A stretch of 21,987 nucleotides of DNA, taken from positions 1 to 21,987 of the forward strand of contig JBDROU010000038.1 in the NCBI GenBank assembly GCA_043809745.1, written 5' to 3'. Made by a program: the position numbers and the translations under genes. Below the pieces are notes generated by a model, which was not told where the DNA came from, ran no database searches, and saw only the letters and a program-made list of their open reading frames with translations. How positions within the stretch are numbered: the stretch's first letter is position 1; the number at the start of each line of letters is the position of its first letter. This DNA comes from JBDROU01 sp043809745 [NCBI: bacterium]. GTDB taxonomy: Bacteria; Elusimicrobiota; JBDRMW01. This document shows, one piece after another, positions 1 to 13,100 of the stretch.

Positions 1-1117
1 CTCCGCCTGCTTCCCGTATCGCCACCTGATTTGTTAAGTTCAAGATCACCGCATCTGCATCAAATGCTTTATCCACTAACGCTAACGTGTCTAAATTCGT
101 TATCTGCTTGTCGCTTACCAATGTGTCATAAATACCTCTTCTGAATTTGCTAAGATCATTGTCGCTTACTGGGACACCTGCTAATGTTGGGTAGAGTGAA
201 TCAATGAGAGCATCAACTCCTTTTGATTTTAATAATGTTTTTCTTTCCAGCTGGGTGTAAACATCATTGATTGTGATCGGTGTATCTACATTTATTGGCT
301 CTTCAACTCCGGTATGAATATTGAGTCTTTTGATACTCGTATTGCCTACAGACTCGGCAAGCATTGAAGTTAAAGCAAGATGAAGAACATTCGTGTGATC
401 AAAGGCTCCAGTGAATCTATCGCCAAAAGATACTCCGAGAAGGCTTTCGCCATTTACGGTCTTATTCCACATCATCTCAACAACTTCATTTTGAATTTTA
501 ATTTCCTTTAGGAGATCGGCTGCGTTAGCAAAGCGTTGTACCGGGATTTGGTTTATATCATCAAGCCGGTAATTTAATATAAAACCGTTATACATGCCCG
601 TTCCGATCATTTCTGCATAATTGAAGAGAAGTTTCATTATGTCATCCATATTGACATCTCTTTCGGGGGTAGGAAGTGGAGCGAGTTTCGGAGGGAAATT
701 ATATCCGTGCAATTTAGTTAATTCACCGTAATTTGGATCATTCATTATGTCTTCTATTTGATGAACTTCCACTAAATATGCTGTTGCTTTTGCTTCAGGA
801 GTGGTGGCATCAGGATAGCCAGCAAGTATGGTTCTTGCTTCCATATTAAGCCAAATGTAGAAATAAAAGTTGGTATAATCTTCTGGGGAGATGAACACAT
901 TCAAGAAGCTTTGATCGGCTAGAAGCATATCAATAACTATTTGTTCATCGGATTGAATTACAGCATTTTGTGTGACAACTTCTGCGGCAATTTCCGCAAG
1001 CATCTTCATATCCGCATCGCTGTTTATATCGAATGCCGCATCAGGAGAGCCCATGGTTGCTGATTCCGGTTCTGCAGATGTTGTTCTGAAACCCTGTATT
1101 GATCGCGTGGCGCGGGA
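1..1117 (-). other. Linker and C-terminal helical region, incomplete (residues 6884-7255)
   Basis: A short basic, Ser/Pro-rich linker (SPKKPSRATRSIQGFRT, about 1055-1115) is followed by some 340 further residues, helical with a few possible strands (for example LNIHTGVEEPINVDTPITIN near 265-325). No family recognised. The frame is still open at base 2, so the protein continues outside the window and its total length cannot be given. Confidence 0.7.
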
Positions 1118-4100
1118 CGGCTTCTTGGCGGATCCGGCAACCTTGTTTGCGATACCCATAATGGTTCCAGCGCTTTCTATCATCTGTTTGAGCTGATCCA
1201 TGGAAAGGTTCTTTTCTTCCATTATCTGAGCAAAGTGTTTTGCTATTTTAATAGCCTGTTGTTCTTCCGGCGCCTTCTTTATGTCTACTTTCCCGACTTT
1301 TAATATATGGGTGGTTATCGGTTCTATAATCCCCGCCACAACACCGGTTATACCTTCCTGCTCTTGCTCCATCTCAACGAATGAAAGCAAGAATCTGCGC
1401 GCATCCGGATCGTTAAGCGACAACTCGACTTCCTGCGATTTGCCTGCTATGACGGCAACATCCGCAAATATGGCATTTGCGATTTCTAATTTTTCCCTTT
1501 GTTCGGTCGCCGTCAACCCTGAATAAACATTGGAAACCGCATCTTTATAGAGCAACATGAAATCCCTCATATTAATAACCGGTTCCAATTTCTTGCCGCC
1601 TACAAGCTTATTATTTTCATCTAAATATGCCTTTTCAGCAGACATGGCTTTGAGTATTTCTTTGGTTTTATTTGGATCGCCTGACTCAACGGCGTGCATG
1701 CCGAAGAAAATAAGATGCATTCTAAACTGCTCATTATTCAAGTCTTTCATACTTGCATCGAACCAGTTCCAGCACTCAGGATCTTTTATGAAATCCCCGA
1801 TATTCTCAACAACCTTTTTAATATAACCGTCCTCCGCGAACTTTCCTTCACCATTAAGTTTGATATAAGCAAGGAATTCCAGGAACATGCCCTTAGGACC
1901 TTGCAAATCATCCAATGTAAGCGGTACATTATTGAGAACCGCTGTTTTGTAAACTTCAGCAAGTTCCAACTGCGCATCCAGAGATTTGAGCGCATCGAAA
2001 CCATTTAATCCTTCAATATCAACATATCCCATTACAAGATCCCGGGAAGTACGGTCGATTAATGTAAATGCGTTTGATGCGTCTATATTATAAAGTTTAA
2101 TCAGTTTTGCTTTCACTTGAACCGCCAATCTTAAGTCACTCGCATCGTACTGCTTATAGAACCGGGCGGCTGCATCAAACATAGCATCATAAACAGACGG
2201 ATTGGTCGTCCCGGAATCATAATCCGGAAGCGCAATATTATAAAGCGCGGCAATGTCAGCCTTATTTTGAACCAGATAATCAAATATCTTAATAACTTCT
2301 TCAATTTTATAAGTAACGGCTTTTTTCGCAAAATGAATAAGCAAATCAAGCTCGCCTTCCTTTATTATGCTGGGGGTAAACCTGTCTTGTATCCAGCTCC
2401 AGTCCGCTTTTTTGCTTAATTCCTCAAGATAATCTATTAATGATAGGTAATCCCAATTCTTCTGCTTAAGCTCTTCACCCAATGTTTCCTTAAGCAGCGC
2501 CAGAGATTCGACTAGCGCCAGCCGCTTCGTGTCTATGTCGTCCAGCGTGAAATCCTTGCCGTTAAATAACTTCTTCACGATCTGCCCGTTTAGGATAATT
2601 TCTTGAATTGAGCGCGCATAATCTTCCCCGTTTGGCAAATTAGCCCATTTAAACAAATATTTATGATAACGTTCATCTGAAACCCGATTTTTGTCTGCAT
2701 CTGAGAATGCCGGTTTAAGAAGCTTATCAATAGCATTGAGTTTTACGACATATTTTGTAAAATCACCTTTTTGATAGGTGCCGTTTAAGACAAGCATCAT
2801 ATGGAAAGTAAGAAATGTTTTATCAGTTACCCTGACGGCAAGGAAGTTATCGGCATCCCACCGATCCCCGGTGAGTTCCTCCAGACTATTTTTTATTTGA
2901 GGATCGCCCGCTTCTGTAAGCAGCTGGGTTACCCTGGCCAACCCGTTCAAATTGTTCTTTGTAAGGATATAAGCAACCGCGGCCCAGTGATACAGGCTGT
3001 CCCTATGCTTTTCAACGAAAAGATCCAAATTCATGTTGCTGGCGCGGTAGCCAATAAATATTTCAAGCGGCTCTATGAGCCGTACTATATATTCTACGAG
3101 GAGTTTATCGAAATCACCTCCGATAAGCAGATGGGCAAATGTTTGAAGCAGCTTAATATGGGACATATTCTTCATATCGATAGCCCCACCAAACAGTTTC
3201 TTTTCAGCGCCGGGTATGCTTTTTATAATTGCAGCAGTTTCTTTTACCTTGCTAATAAACAGCGCGGCATCAACATCACCGCCCAATTGCACCTGCGATA
3301 CGGCTCCGTACACCTTAAGCATTTCCGAACCTTCACTCTGAGCGTTAAACACATCCGCGAATTCCTTCATGAACCCTTTCTTTAGCAGTCCGCCTGAAGC
3401 TATTGGGCTCAGTTTTTCAGATGCCGCCTTTTCCTTAAGGTTTCTTGATTTAGCTGAATAAGGATCGAGTATTTCATCGCCTACACCATCAATCTCCTTT
3501 AAGACAGTAAGATAAACCAGGGTTTCTTTTACCGAATTTACATCACGGTTGTTTACCCAGTTATTAATATCAACAGCCCAGTACAGCAAGGAAAGGGTGG
3601 GTTGACCGTACGGATTATTAAAATCCCTATTTTTACCGATTAAATCTTTCAATTTATCACTATAGAGCGTGATTGTGCTCAGCAATGATTCTACATCCGT
3701 TATTGCAAGCCCTCCCGCGCTGGCCAATGTAGTGAAATATTTCAATATCATAGTATGTTTTGAGTTGAAAGGATTAAAACCTTGAGTATCACCTAAAATA
3801 CTTATTACATACGCGTCAATAGGACCCCGCAGTCTGGCCCCATATTCAATTTCTTTTTCGGTCCATGTCTTATCCTTTTCCAACGCAACAGCCCACCATA
3901 AAAGCTCATCCCGGGTATTTCCGTCAAACGGATCTATTTTTGCACCGGGCGCGGGATTAAGGTATTTTACAAGTTTCGTTTCATTTATAAGTGTATTCCA
4001 CTGTCCAAGCAGTTTTATTATTTCGTTATAGCTGAAGATTTCGCTGTCGATACAATCAAATAAGAATTCAGATTTATCAGCAATACCTATTTTTGCTGCA

Positions 4101-7100
4101 GCTTGTCTGATTGCATCCTGCTCATGTTTTTGAAGTTTTCGTTCTATTTTATCTGTACCGGCAACTGCGGCACTTCGTTTCTGTTCGACTTGGATAAATT
4201 TCCCGCTAAGTGATTTTGATTCTTGTTCAACACTGCCTAATAGATTCCTCAATTTAGTTATCGCGCTGGACCGGGATCTTTCAATAGCCGATACCATATT
4301 ATCGTATTTACTCTCCAGCTCATTTACTTTCTCAATGGCATTATTATACGCCTGCATAAACTCATTATAAGCGGCTTGCATCTGTTCAATTAATTTACTT
4401 ATTTCTTTTCCTTTTTCTGAGAGCCGGTTGTACAGATTTTCAATATCCTTGCCGATACCTGCTCTTAAATCCTGGTTAGCTTTTATATAGGACTCAAATG
4501 TTACTTCTGCTTCTTTCAAAAGAGTGTTTATCTCACTTATTTTTACATCAGCTTTGGCGAGCGTTTCGTCAAGCAGCGCGGCTGAGGCACGCGCAGCTTC
4601 AACTTCTCTTTCGTTTAGAGCACGCTTTTCCAGAGCAGTAAGTTTTTCAATAGAATTATTGGCTTTAAAATCTTTGTATTCAACCGAAAGATTGTTAAGC
4701 TTATCCATATTCTGCTGCAGCTGTTCATGCATTTTTTGAGCTAATTCAAATATTCCCCGTTCTGAGGCCAAAAGAGTAGAACTGCTTAATTGATCTAATC
4801 TACTAATTATATTGCTTGCATTGTTTATATTTTTCTGTAAATCTTCAGATTCAGCCGGCAGCGCACCTGGCACACTCTCAGTTAGTGGTGGTTTTTCGCT
4901 GCCTGCTATCGCGCTATTCGGCAACAACCAACCAACTACTCTTGACGCCAGCACAGTCTCTACCAGTTTTTTAGCATTTCTCGAGAATGCTCCCGGTGCC
5001 GCATCGGTGCGTTCATTAGATGCTACCATAGTTCCAGATTGCTGAGAGGCTACATCATTTTCGGATGGTGTTGAAGGCTGCTGTTCCCCGCTGGTTTTTG
5101 TCCCGGGTGCGGTATTAGGGAAAATTTTACCAGCATTATTTAGTATAGCAGCCACCAACCGGTTCCCGGCATTTGATGGGGAAGCTCCAGGTGCCTGTTC
5201 CGACCGCTTAGAGGTTAAATCACTTTTGGATGGTGGTGGTGGAGGCTGCTTTTCAGCATTTGATATATTCTCTAATATAAGATGTGAGCCACCCATACTG
5301 CCGCCGTACACATCATTACCTAACGGCAAGTTGGTTATATGCTGAGTATAGCCTGCCCCTGAAAGCACACCGAATTTTAACCTTCTGGAAGTTTCATCAA
5401 CATCAATTTTAATGATACCCGTAAGCAAACCATTTATCCAGATTTTATGAGCAGATGTAAATGCGTTTTGGCCGCCAAAACTGGCACCGATCTCATTTCT
5501 GTCTTTTATTACTCCCAATTTTACAGTTGTCTCGGCTCCTTGTAGACTTACTCCCGCTGAAACACCCTGCCTGCCGCCAGCCATCTGCCGCTGGAGTTTT
5601 ATGTTATACTCATTCTGGCTGTTTTCTCCCGGTTGAACTCTTGCCGACACCCCCAAACCGAACAGCGCGGCTATTATACTCTGCGCGGCTACATCAATTT
5701 CCGGCCCCTCTTTTTCAAATTTTGTCACAAAATTAATCGTTCTGACTCCATCTACGGGATTCTTCATCTCCCAGCTTACAGCCGGCACAATATCCCCACC
5801 CTTTTTCTGTGTGAACCCCATGCCGAAATACGAACTGCCCCTCTTATATTTCCCGCTTGCAGACAAATCATGCTCTTGTTGTTCAGAATCATAATTTGAC
5901 TCCAACTCTATGATAAATTTATCACCCACCTTCTGAAGTAAAAAGCCGTTTGCATTGAGATAATCCCCGGCGGTAAATCCAATCCTTAACTCACCGGTAA
6001 ATTCCTTGTTGAGTTCAAACCCTTTAACCCCGTTCATCCAGAATGTCGGCTTGCCTTTTTTGTCTATTTCAAGCCCATTTCGGATTTCAAATCCGCTATC
6101 AGTGTTAATTCCAGTCCCTATAAAATAAGAACCCTGATTCTGCTCATCAACCGCGACAACAATTGGCACACTTATCTCAACACCGTCTATCAACTTCTTG
6201 TTCTGGTATTCCACGTTAACCTTAAATGAGGTTTTCGGTTTGTCTGTATCATCCGAATAAGTATCTTTATCCTTGCCGAATGTATCAAATCCGCTGACTG
6301 ATACTTGAGCTTTTATATTTAGCAGATTATCTAAAGCCTTGTCGAATTTATTCGGATCTGAAGATGTGAGACCCTCATAATCAACCTTTGTATTCTGCAA
6401 ATGGACATCCCCAGCGAACAATAAATTTATATTTCCATCACTGGCGGTTACTTCCATAGTCTGGAAGGGAGATTCTTTTCTTAACAATTCAACCGATATT
6501 TCATCTTGAAATCTATCTTCCTTTGTTCTAATCACATAGGTACCGTCATCTCTTCTGGATTGTTCAACATACACCAATCCTTGAGGGCCCCAGTAATATT
6601 CGGCGCTTACCGCGCTTTCGGACTGCATCTTCTGCTGCCCGCCAGGCTTTTCCACCCTATTCTCTTTTTTAAGGTCATCTAAATAATCCACTAATATTTC
6701 GGCTGCCAATTCATACTGTTTTTGAGCAGCTTGTGCCTGCTGCGGGCTCGGGCCTGAATCAAATACAAGTTTTGAAAGCCAGAACACACCGTTAGACACC
6801 GCATTAACTATGAGAAAGCTGGTTAATTCAGGCACAATATACAATATGAATTTAAACTCTTCGGAGTCTTTTTCAAGAGCACGCGTCTTAAATTCTTGAA
6901 GACTTACTGAAGCGGTAAGATATTGCTTATATAAGTCTGTAAGATGGGCAGCTAATATTCCATTTCTATCAAAAACTTTCTTATGTTCGGTTTCGCTGTA
7001 GGCATTCCTAAACGGGAGTTTTCCCTTTTTAAGACTGTTTCGCACCGATTCAGGCAGCCTCCAGTACGCTTCCAGAGCCGGCTCAGCGCCTTTTTTAACC

Positions 7101-10100
7101 TTAACCGTTCCTTCTTCCAATGCTTTAAGGTAGGCATAATAGGCATCCGCTGTTTTCATAGCAAGTGTGGTGCGGATTATATTGGTTAATATTTCCTGCA
7201 TCTCGATAATCTTTTTTTGCACTTGGAGTTTTTCCGGTGAGCGGGAATCAGAGGAACTGTAGTATGATAAGTAAAACATCGCAATTGCAAGCCCCGCGTC
7301 AATATGCTTCTCATTAAGCATCATCTTAAGCGCATATTCACTTTTCTCGTTTCTTAATTTGTTTAATTTTATCTCTATATCTTCTTTCCAGGCGGTTGTT
7401 ATGAGGGAGGCAACTTCAGGATCAAGCGATTCCAAAGGAGGCGCCCTCAAATATCCGGTTTTATTTTCTGCTCTTGTGCTCAGATCCATTCCCATTCTGG
7501 AAACGATCATAATTTGCAGTTTTGCCACTTCTTTATCAAATTCTCTTTTCGCAGAATTTGTATCAAAATATTTTTTGTATTTATTGACGCCATTATTCAT
7601 ATCATTTTTGATACTAGCATAATGTTTGTTCAGATTTTCTTGAAGTATTTCTTTGGCTTTCCCGGGCATGATTTTTCTGGTCCACCAGCCCGCTCTCAAA
7701 TCCTTATGCAGAAACATCTCAGACATCCAACCGTAATATTTCTCATTAAATTCCTTTCTCATATTCGAGCGGAAATTATAAATTTTATCCCGCGCTTCAC
7801 ACAAAGACATTATCTCATCTCTGATTTCGCTTTTATCTTTATTTTCGAATTGTTCCGCACAATTTGTGAATTTTTTAAGCATTAAATCCCGGGCAGCATC
7901 TATGGTATCCATAGAATCCGTAACATTAGCTGTATTTTTATTATCTTCAACTATCTTTGCAAATGCTGTTTTTGAATCGTAAAACAATTGTTTTGCTTTA
8001 TTCAGCTGAGCCTGCCTGGTGTTGATCCCATCTGAAACATTTTGAACACTTTTTTGTATCGATTTATCTTGCTTTATAGATTTAATTTGATTTATCTTAC
8101 TTGTTATGCGGGATATCATCGCATTAAGCTTAGCTAATTTCTCGCTAACTAAATCCAGCTCCTTTTTAGACTGAGCCCATCTGGCCTGCCGAGCCAATTT
8201 TACATTGTACGCTTTAACAATTTCACTTATAACCGTTTTAACATCCTGCCGATCAAGTTTGTTAAGCATGCCTTCAAAATCCTCAATAAAGCTGTCAGGA
8301 ACCGCATCAATAACATCTATAATCCACACCCATGCCTCTCGAATCTCTTTTGACCTGGTATCTTTATGGTGCACTATAAGATCATACAATCTGCTTTCTA
8401 CATCAAGTTTCTCAAATAAAGCCTTGCGCTGATTAGGAGACAGTTCTTTAGGCAAACCATTCAACACTAATTTTCCTCTGTCTATTATTGCATCTAATGT
8501 ATTCGCTGGGTTGAGCTTATCAAGATGATCTGCAATCTTTTTAGCTATACCGGCTTCTTTCTGAGTTTGAGCCTCCATGAGCTTACTAACAGAAACACCC
8601 TTTTTCGCCGGCTTAGGTTTAGCCCTTTCAGGAATAATTCCAGGCGGAGCCGTAGTTTTAGGAACAGCAGGCAGTTTCGGCTTTTCACTTGTAAATATAT
8701 TGCTGAAAAATGTTTTTACACCATTTAAGAACCCGCCGGAGTCTTTTTGCTGTACCTGCTGATTTTCCACACCTTGTTTTCTTGTGTTATATACTTCTAG
8801 CAGCCATTCAGCTTCAGTCTGGTTAAGCAAAAATTCAATATATTCATTGAATCTTCCATTTATCCATGCATCATTGGATAGCGACTTGTTTTGATCGATC
8901 GCCTTTTGAAGCGCCTTCGCCATCGCTCGGCATTTCTCTTTATATTCCTTAAGTTCGTTTTGTTTTACTTCATTGGCCGCATCATCAGACGGGCTCCATA
9001 ACCGCGCGTTTATCTTTATCATATTCATATAATCCGCACTGAAATTTTGCAAATCGGCTATATCCACACCCATATCAAAATAAAGTCCGAAATGGTACCA
9101 GAAATCCTGCTTAACCGCGGGCACATCTTCTTTGTACCGGGTGATATCGGGCCTCTGGTATTTGCTGTGCTTAGTAATAATAGTTACCAACTCTTTTGAC
9201 TTCTGTTCCATGACAGCTCTCAAAGTTTCCAGATCTTTCGCATCCTCCATTGTCCTGGGAAGCACCGATTCAGGCAGCCTGGCATATAACTGATATTCAT
9301 GCTGAACTTTTTTAAGCTGGCTCTTTGCCCGGGCAAGCTCAAAGAGTATTTCAGAACGCTTGATCTTAAGTTTAAAACGGCTGTCCTTGTCTTTCGTTTT
9401 ATTAAGATCACGGTCTATATCATTTAATTCTTGCTCAACGGCTTTCGCGTTATACTCGGACAGCATCAACTTCATATAAACTGCCGCATACTGTTTCCCG
9501 ACACTAAATAACTCTTTGGAAAAATTCAGGAATGCCGTTGAATAAGCTTCAACAACCTCGTGCTTTATATTTTTCTCTTTCAGTTTTTGAAATTGCTCAC
9601 CGGTAATTTGAAAAGCAAGATTTGCGGTTATGCCATCTTGTCCCGCCTTTTCATCGATTAGCCCAAGCCATAACTGCGGTTTTAACAAGTTTATTGGATG
9701 ATTAGCATCTCCTTCGCTTACGATATTCTTTGATGCTTTAACGAAGTTTTGCCATGCAGAAATAAGTTTTGAATACCGCTCCCTGTCCTCTGGATTCACA
9801 AAACCAGGGTGTTTATTGACTTGCTGAAGCATATTGAAAATGTCTTTGAGCATGTTTCCCATATCATCTGTTAACTTTATGGTTTGCTCTTTTGTGTACA
9901 CCGCGCGTGTATTTTGTTCCATCCCAATCAGATTTAAAGCAAATTTCTTGATCACATCTTCTTTAAGCTTGTGTTTGCCCTTTTCGGCAAACAGGTCGTC
10001 TATGTGCTTGATTATGTCTGATTTGTTAATGAACACCCTTAGATCAAGGTCTTTTGCTTCATCTGAATGCATTATTTCAAACAAATACATAAGCGCATCC

Positions 10101-13100
10101 ACAGTCTCAGGTTCGACTTTTAAAACATTCCTTATAAGCTCAGGTATCAAATCCTTTCGATTGCCGACTATTCGCTCAAGATCATTATAAGAAAGCGTAT
10201 CATTTGACTTTATATGCGTACGGCATTTTTCTACATAATCGTATTTTTCATACTCCAATTTATTCTCATTATTTTTTACGAAATAATCGGCTAAACCCGG
10301 GAATGCACCCTTAGGCGCTTGTGTTCCTGCTTTACCCAAAAGGCCGCTTAATTTCCCGTCCGCTTTGTCGCGCAACATCTCATTGCGGGCGATCCTTTTT
10401 TCGATTGTACTTATATCATGGTGCAGCTGCGCTGTCTGCTCGTTGACTGCATTAGGATCTAGTTTTTCATAAGCTTCCAAAAGCTCCCATTCATCCAGCG
10501 CAATTTCTAGCACAAGATTTAGGTAAACCGCCCGATTGGGATCCTTGTTATTCTTTATATTCTCTTCTGCAACTATTATCTTTATAATTTTTTCAAGCCT
10601 AATCTTTTGTTTCGCTTGATCAGCAGCATTCATGTTTATGAAATCTGCGAGACTCTTTTTTAGCCACGGTGTTGTCGGCGTGAACGAATCCTTCCCCAGA
10701 TAGTCAAGAGACCTAAAAAACGTCAAAAGTGAATCAACTTCCTTTGAACTGAGCCTAGTGAACCGCTTGGTTACTTCATAAAACGGCCGCATATTTGAAT
10801 TATGCATTTTATAAAGCACGGTAATAACATTTTCTAGCTGCAGAAGCCAAGATTCGTTTTTATCAATCGCTTTTGAGCGGACATCAATTTCGGCTTTCTG
10901 TTTATCCGTAGCGGTAAGCTTGCCTTTAACAAGTTTCGCTCTTTGAACATTAAGCTCTGCTTTTTTTAATTCTATTTCTGCTATAGTATAACCTTCACTC
11001 CCCGCTTTATGTTTTGATATTTCCTGTTTCTTCTTTTCCACTTCTATTTCCGCTTTACTTATATTAATATCCGCTTCAACTAATGCCAAATCAGACTCGA
11101 GCTCTTTAAGAGTTTTACTTGAACCGGTCTCCCAACCCTTCGCTTTTTCGTCAATTTTTTGGAGTTTTTTCAACTGGATCCAATACAGAATTCTTGCCCT
11201 CTCCATCAGCTTTTCATTCAGATCGATTTCCCACTCAAACGAAACTTCCATCGGAAGACCCTCTAACCAAAGTTTTGTTTCTTCAAGATTAAACAGCTTT
11301 TTCCACATGGCTATGAGTTCTTCGGCTTCCTGATGTTGTGCCTTCAGTTCCTTTATCTTTTTGTCGCGATATCTTTTATCTAATTCATCTGGCGATACTT
11401 CAAGCTCAATATCCTTCAGAAGTTTCTCAACAGAATCGTTATCTTTAAGCGCGCTGCCCAGCTCTATAAACTCCAACCTGGCAATTTCAAGCTCCAACTG
11501 CAGAAGCTCCTGTTCTTTTGAATTTATCACCAAAGTTTGTTCTTTTGCTCTTTGGGTCTCAAAAGCTATTCCATCCATATCAATTTTACCTTTTTCAAGC
11601 TTTTTTCTATTTACGGACTGCAGTATTTTGATAATTGCATTAATCCCGTCCAGCATCTTCCTGCGGGAACGCGGGGCTGATTCTTTTTCGTTTTTATAAT
11701 TGTCAATTTTCTCTTGCAGCATCCTATCTTCCAGCTCATACTTAAACAGGGCTTGTTTAATTTCTACCTGCTTTCCTGATCCGTCGATTTTGCTCTGCAG
11801 CTCATCTATATCTCTTTGTATTTTCCTATCAATGCTTCCGAATACAGCGTCCCTTGTAGTTTTATCCCAATTCCCGTCCCATCCACCATGCCGGTTTTGA
11901 GGCAGATTGTATTTTTTCTGAAGCGCGATAAGAAGCTCTTTCAACGGCTTATCGAAAGTCTCCGGTTTTTCTTTAATTGATTTTAACTGATTTTCATCAA
12001 TCTCCAGGATCTTCCAGTATTTAGCAAGCAGAATTTTCAGCTGTTTTACCTGTTCATTACTGTCGTCACTTAAAGCAAGTGCGACATCGAGCGTCATATG
12101 ATCTTTCTCTTCTCCCATCTTTAATCTTTGTATTCTGATGAGGTTTTCCTTGTTTTCTAACTCGGCTTCTTTTTCTATTTTTTTCAGCTCCAGATTATAT
12201 ATAGCTTGCCCGATCGCTTTTCTTTCCTCAACATTTTGTTCCTGAGCGTATTCAAACAGTTTTGTATTTAATTCTTTCTCAATTTTATCGAGTTCGATCT
12301 GTATTTGATATTTTTCTATAGAAAGATCGTTTATTTCAATTTCATATGCAGTCATTGCTTTAATAACCTCTTGATCTCTGGAAATCAGCCGCTGTTCGTC
12401 TAACTTGTCTAGCACCTTTTGTTTTTGAATATTTTCAACATACAGATCGTTTATTCTCATTAAGTAGTAATATTCCTTTTTTTCAATCGCCAGCTGTTTC
12501 ATTCGGTATTTATATTGTTCAAGAAGTTTTTTCGATTCATCCGTATTTCCGGGTTCGGCATTTATTTTGCCTTCAAGCAGGGCTATCTCTCTTTGATTTT
12601 CATGCGCCTTTATTTCATAATCCTGGTGCTCATTTTTGTAGTCCGCAATACTATTTTCATATTCTTTATCGCGCTTGTGTTGTATATTTAAGAACTTGGC
12701 AATATCCTTGGTCAGCTGTGTAAATAAAGATTTTTCTTTTTCCTTTGATTTTTCAAAAAGCAGCAGCTTGCGAAGTTTTTCAATCTCAGAACTGTATGTT
12801 ATCTGATCTTCGGTTTGCGGAAGTATATCTTTCCTCAATTTATACAACTTTTCATTCTCTTCCTGCATCTCGTCCAGTTGTGCAAGCGCTTTTGTTATAT
12901 TTTCGCTGGTTTTATTCATTAGCTCCCCGACGGCGGATTTAGGAAGCGTAATCCCCAGCACCTTGTAAAGCTCAGGCAGCTCTCTTTGCAGCGCCAAAAG
13001 GCGCTTCCTCATCTGCCCAACCGTTAACTTTTCTTGCGCCATCTTCTGAAGTTGTTCGGCCAATTTAATGCACCCATCTCTTGTATCTATATCTGAACCG

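Noticed and set aside
2801-3385. Longest antisense open frame (194 codons, plus strand)
   Set aside because: It lies wholly inside the giant gene in the opposite direction, has a composition unlike real proteins, no ribosome binding site and no family resemblance. Its frame is open because the sense codons avoid certain triplets.
5230-5243. CRISPR or satellite repeat (TGG)n
   Set aside because: It is only a short run of proline codons in a linker; no spacers or longer array.
6770-6856. Hydrophobic stretch at residues 4971-4998 as a membrane helix
   Set aside because: It contains Lys, Pro, Glu and Asn within the span and lacks a clean 18-20 residue apolar core; a buried helix is as likely.
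9060-9285. TolC/outer-membrane efflux protein resemblance (helix, LPES, then QRPDI and an aromatic stretch)
   Set aside because: Only short fragments fit. The second half of the family pattern and the paired barrel strands are not visible, so I do not assign the family.
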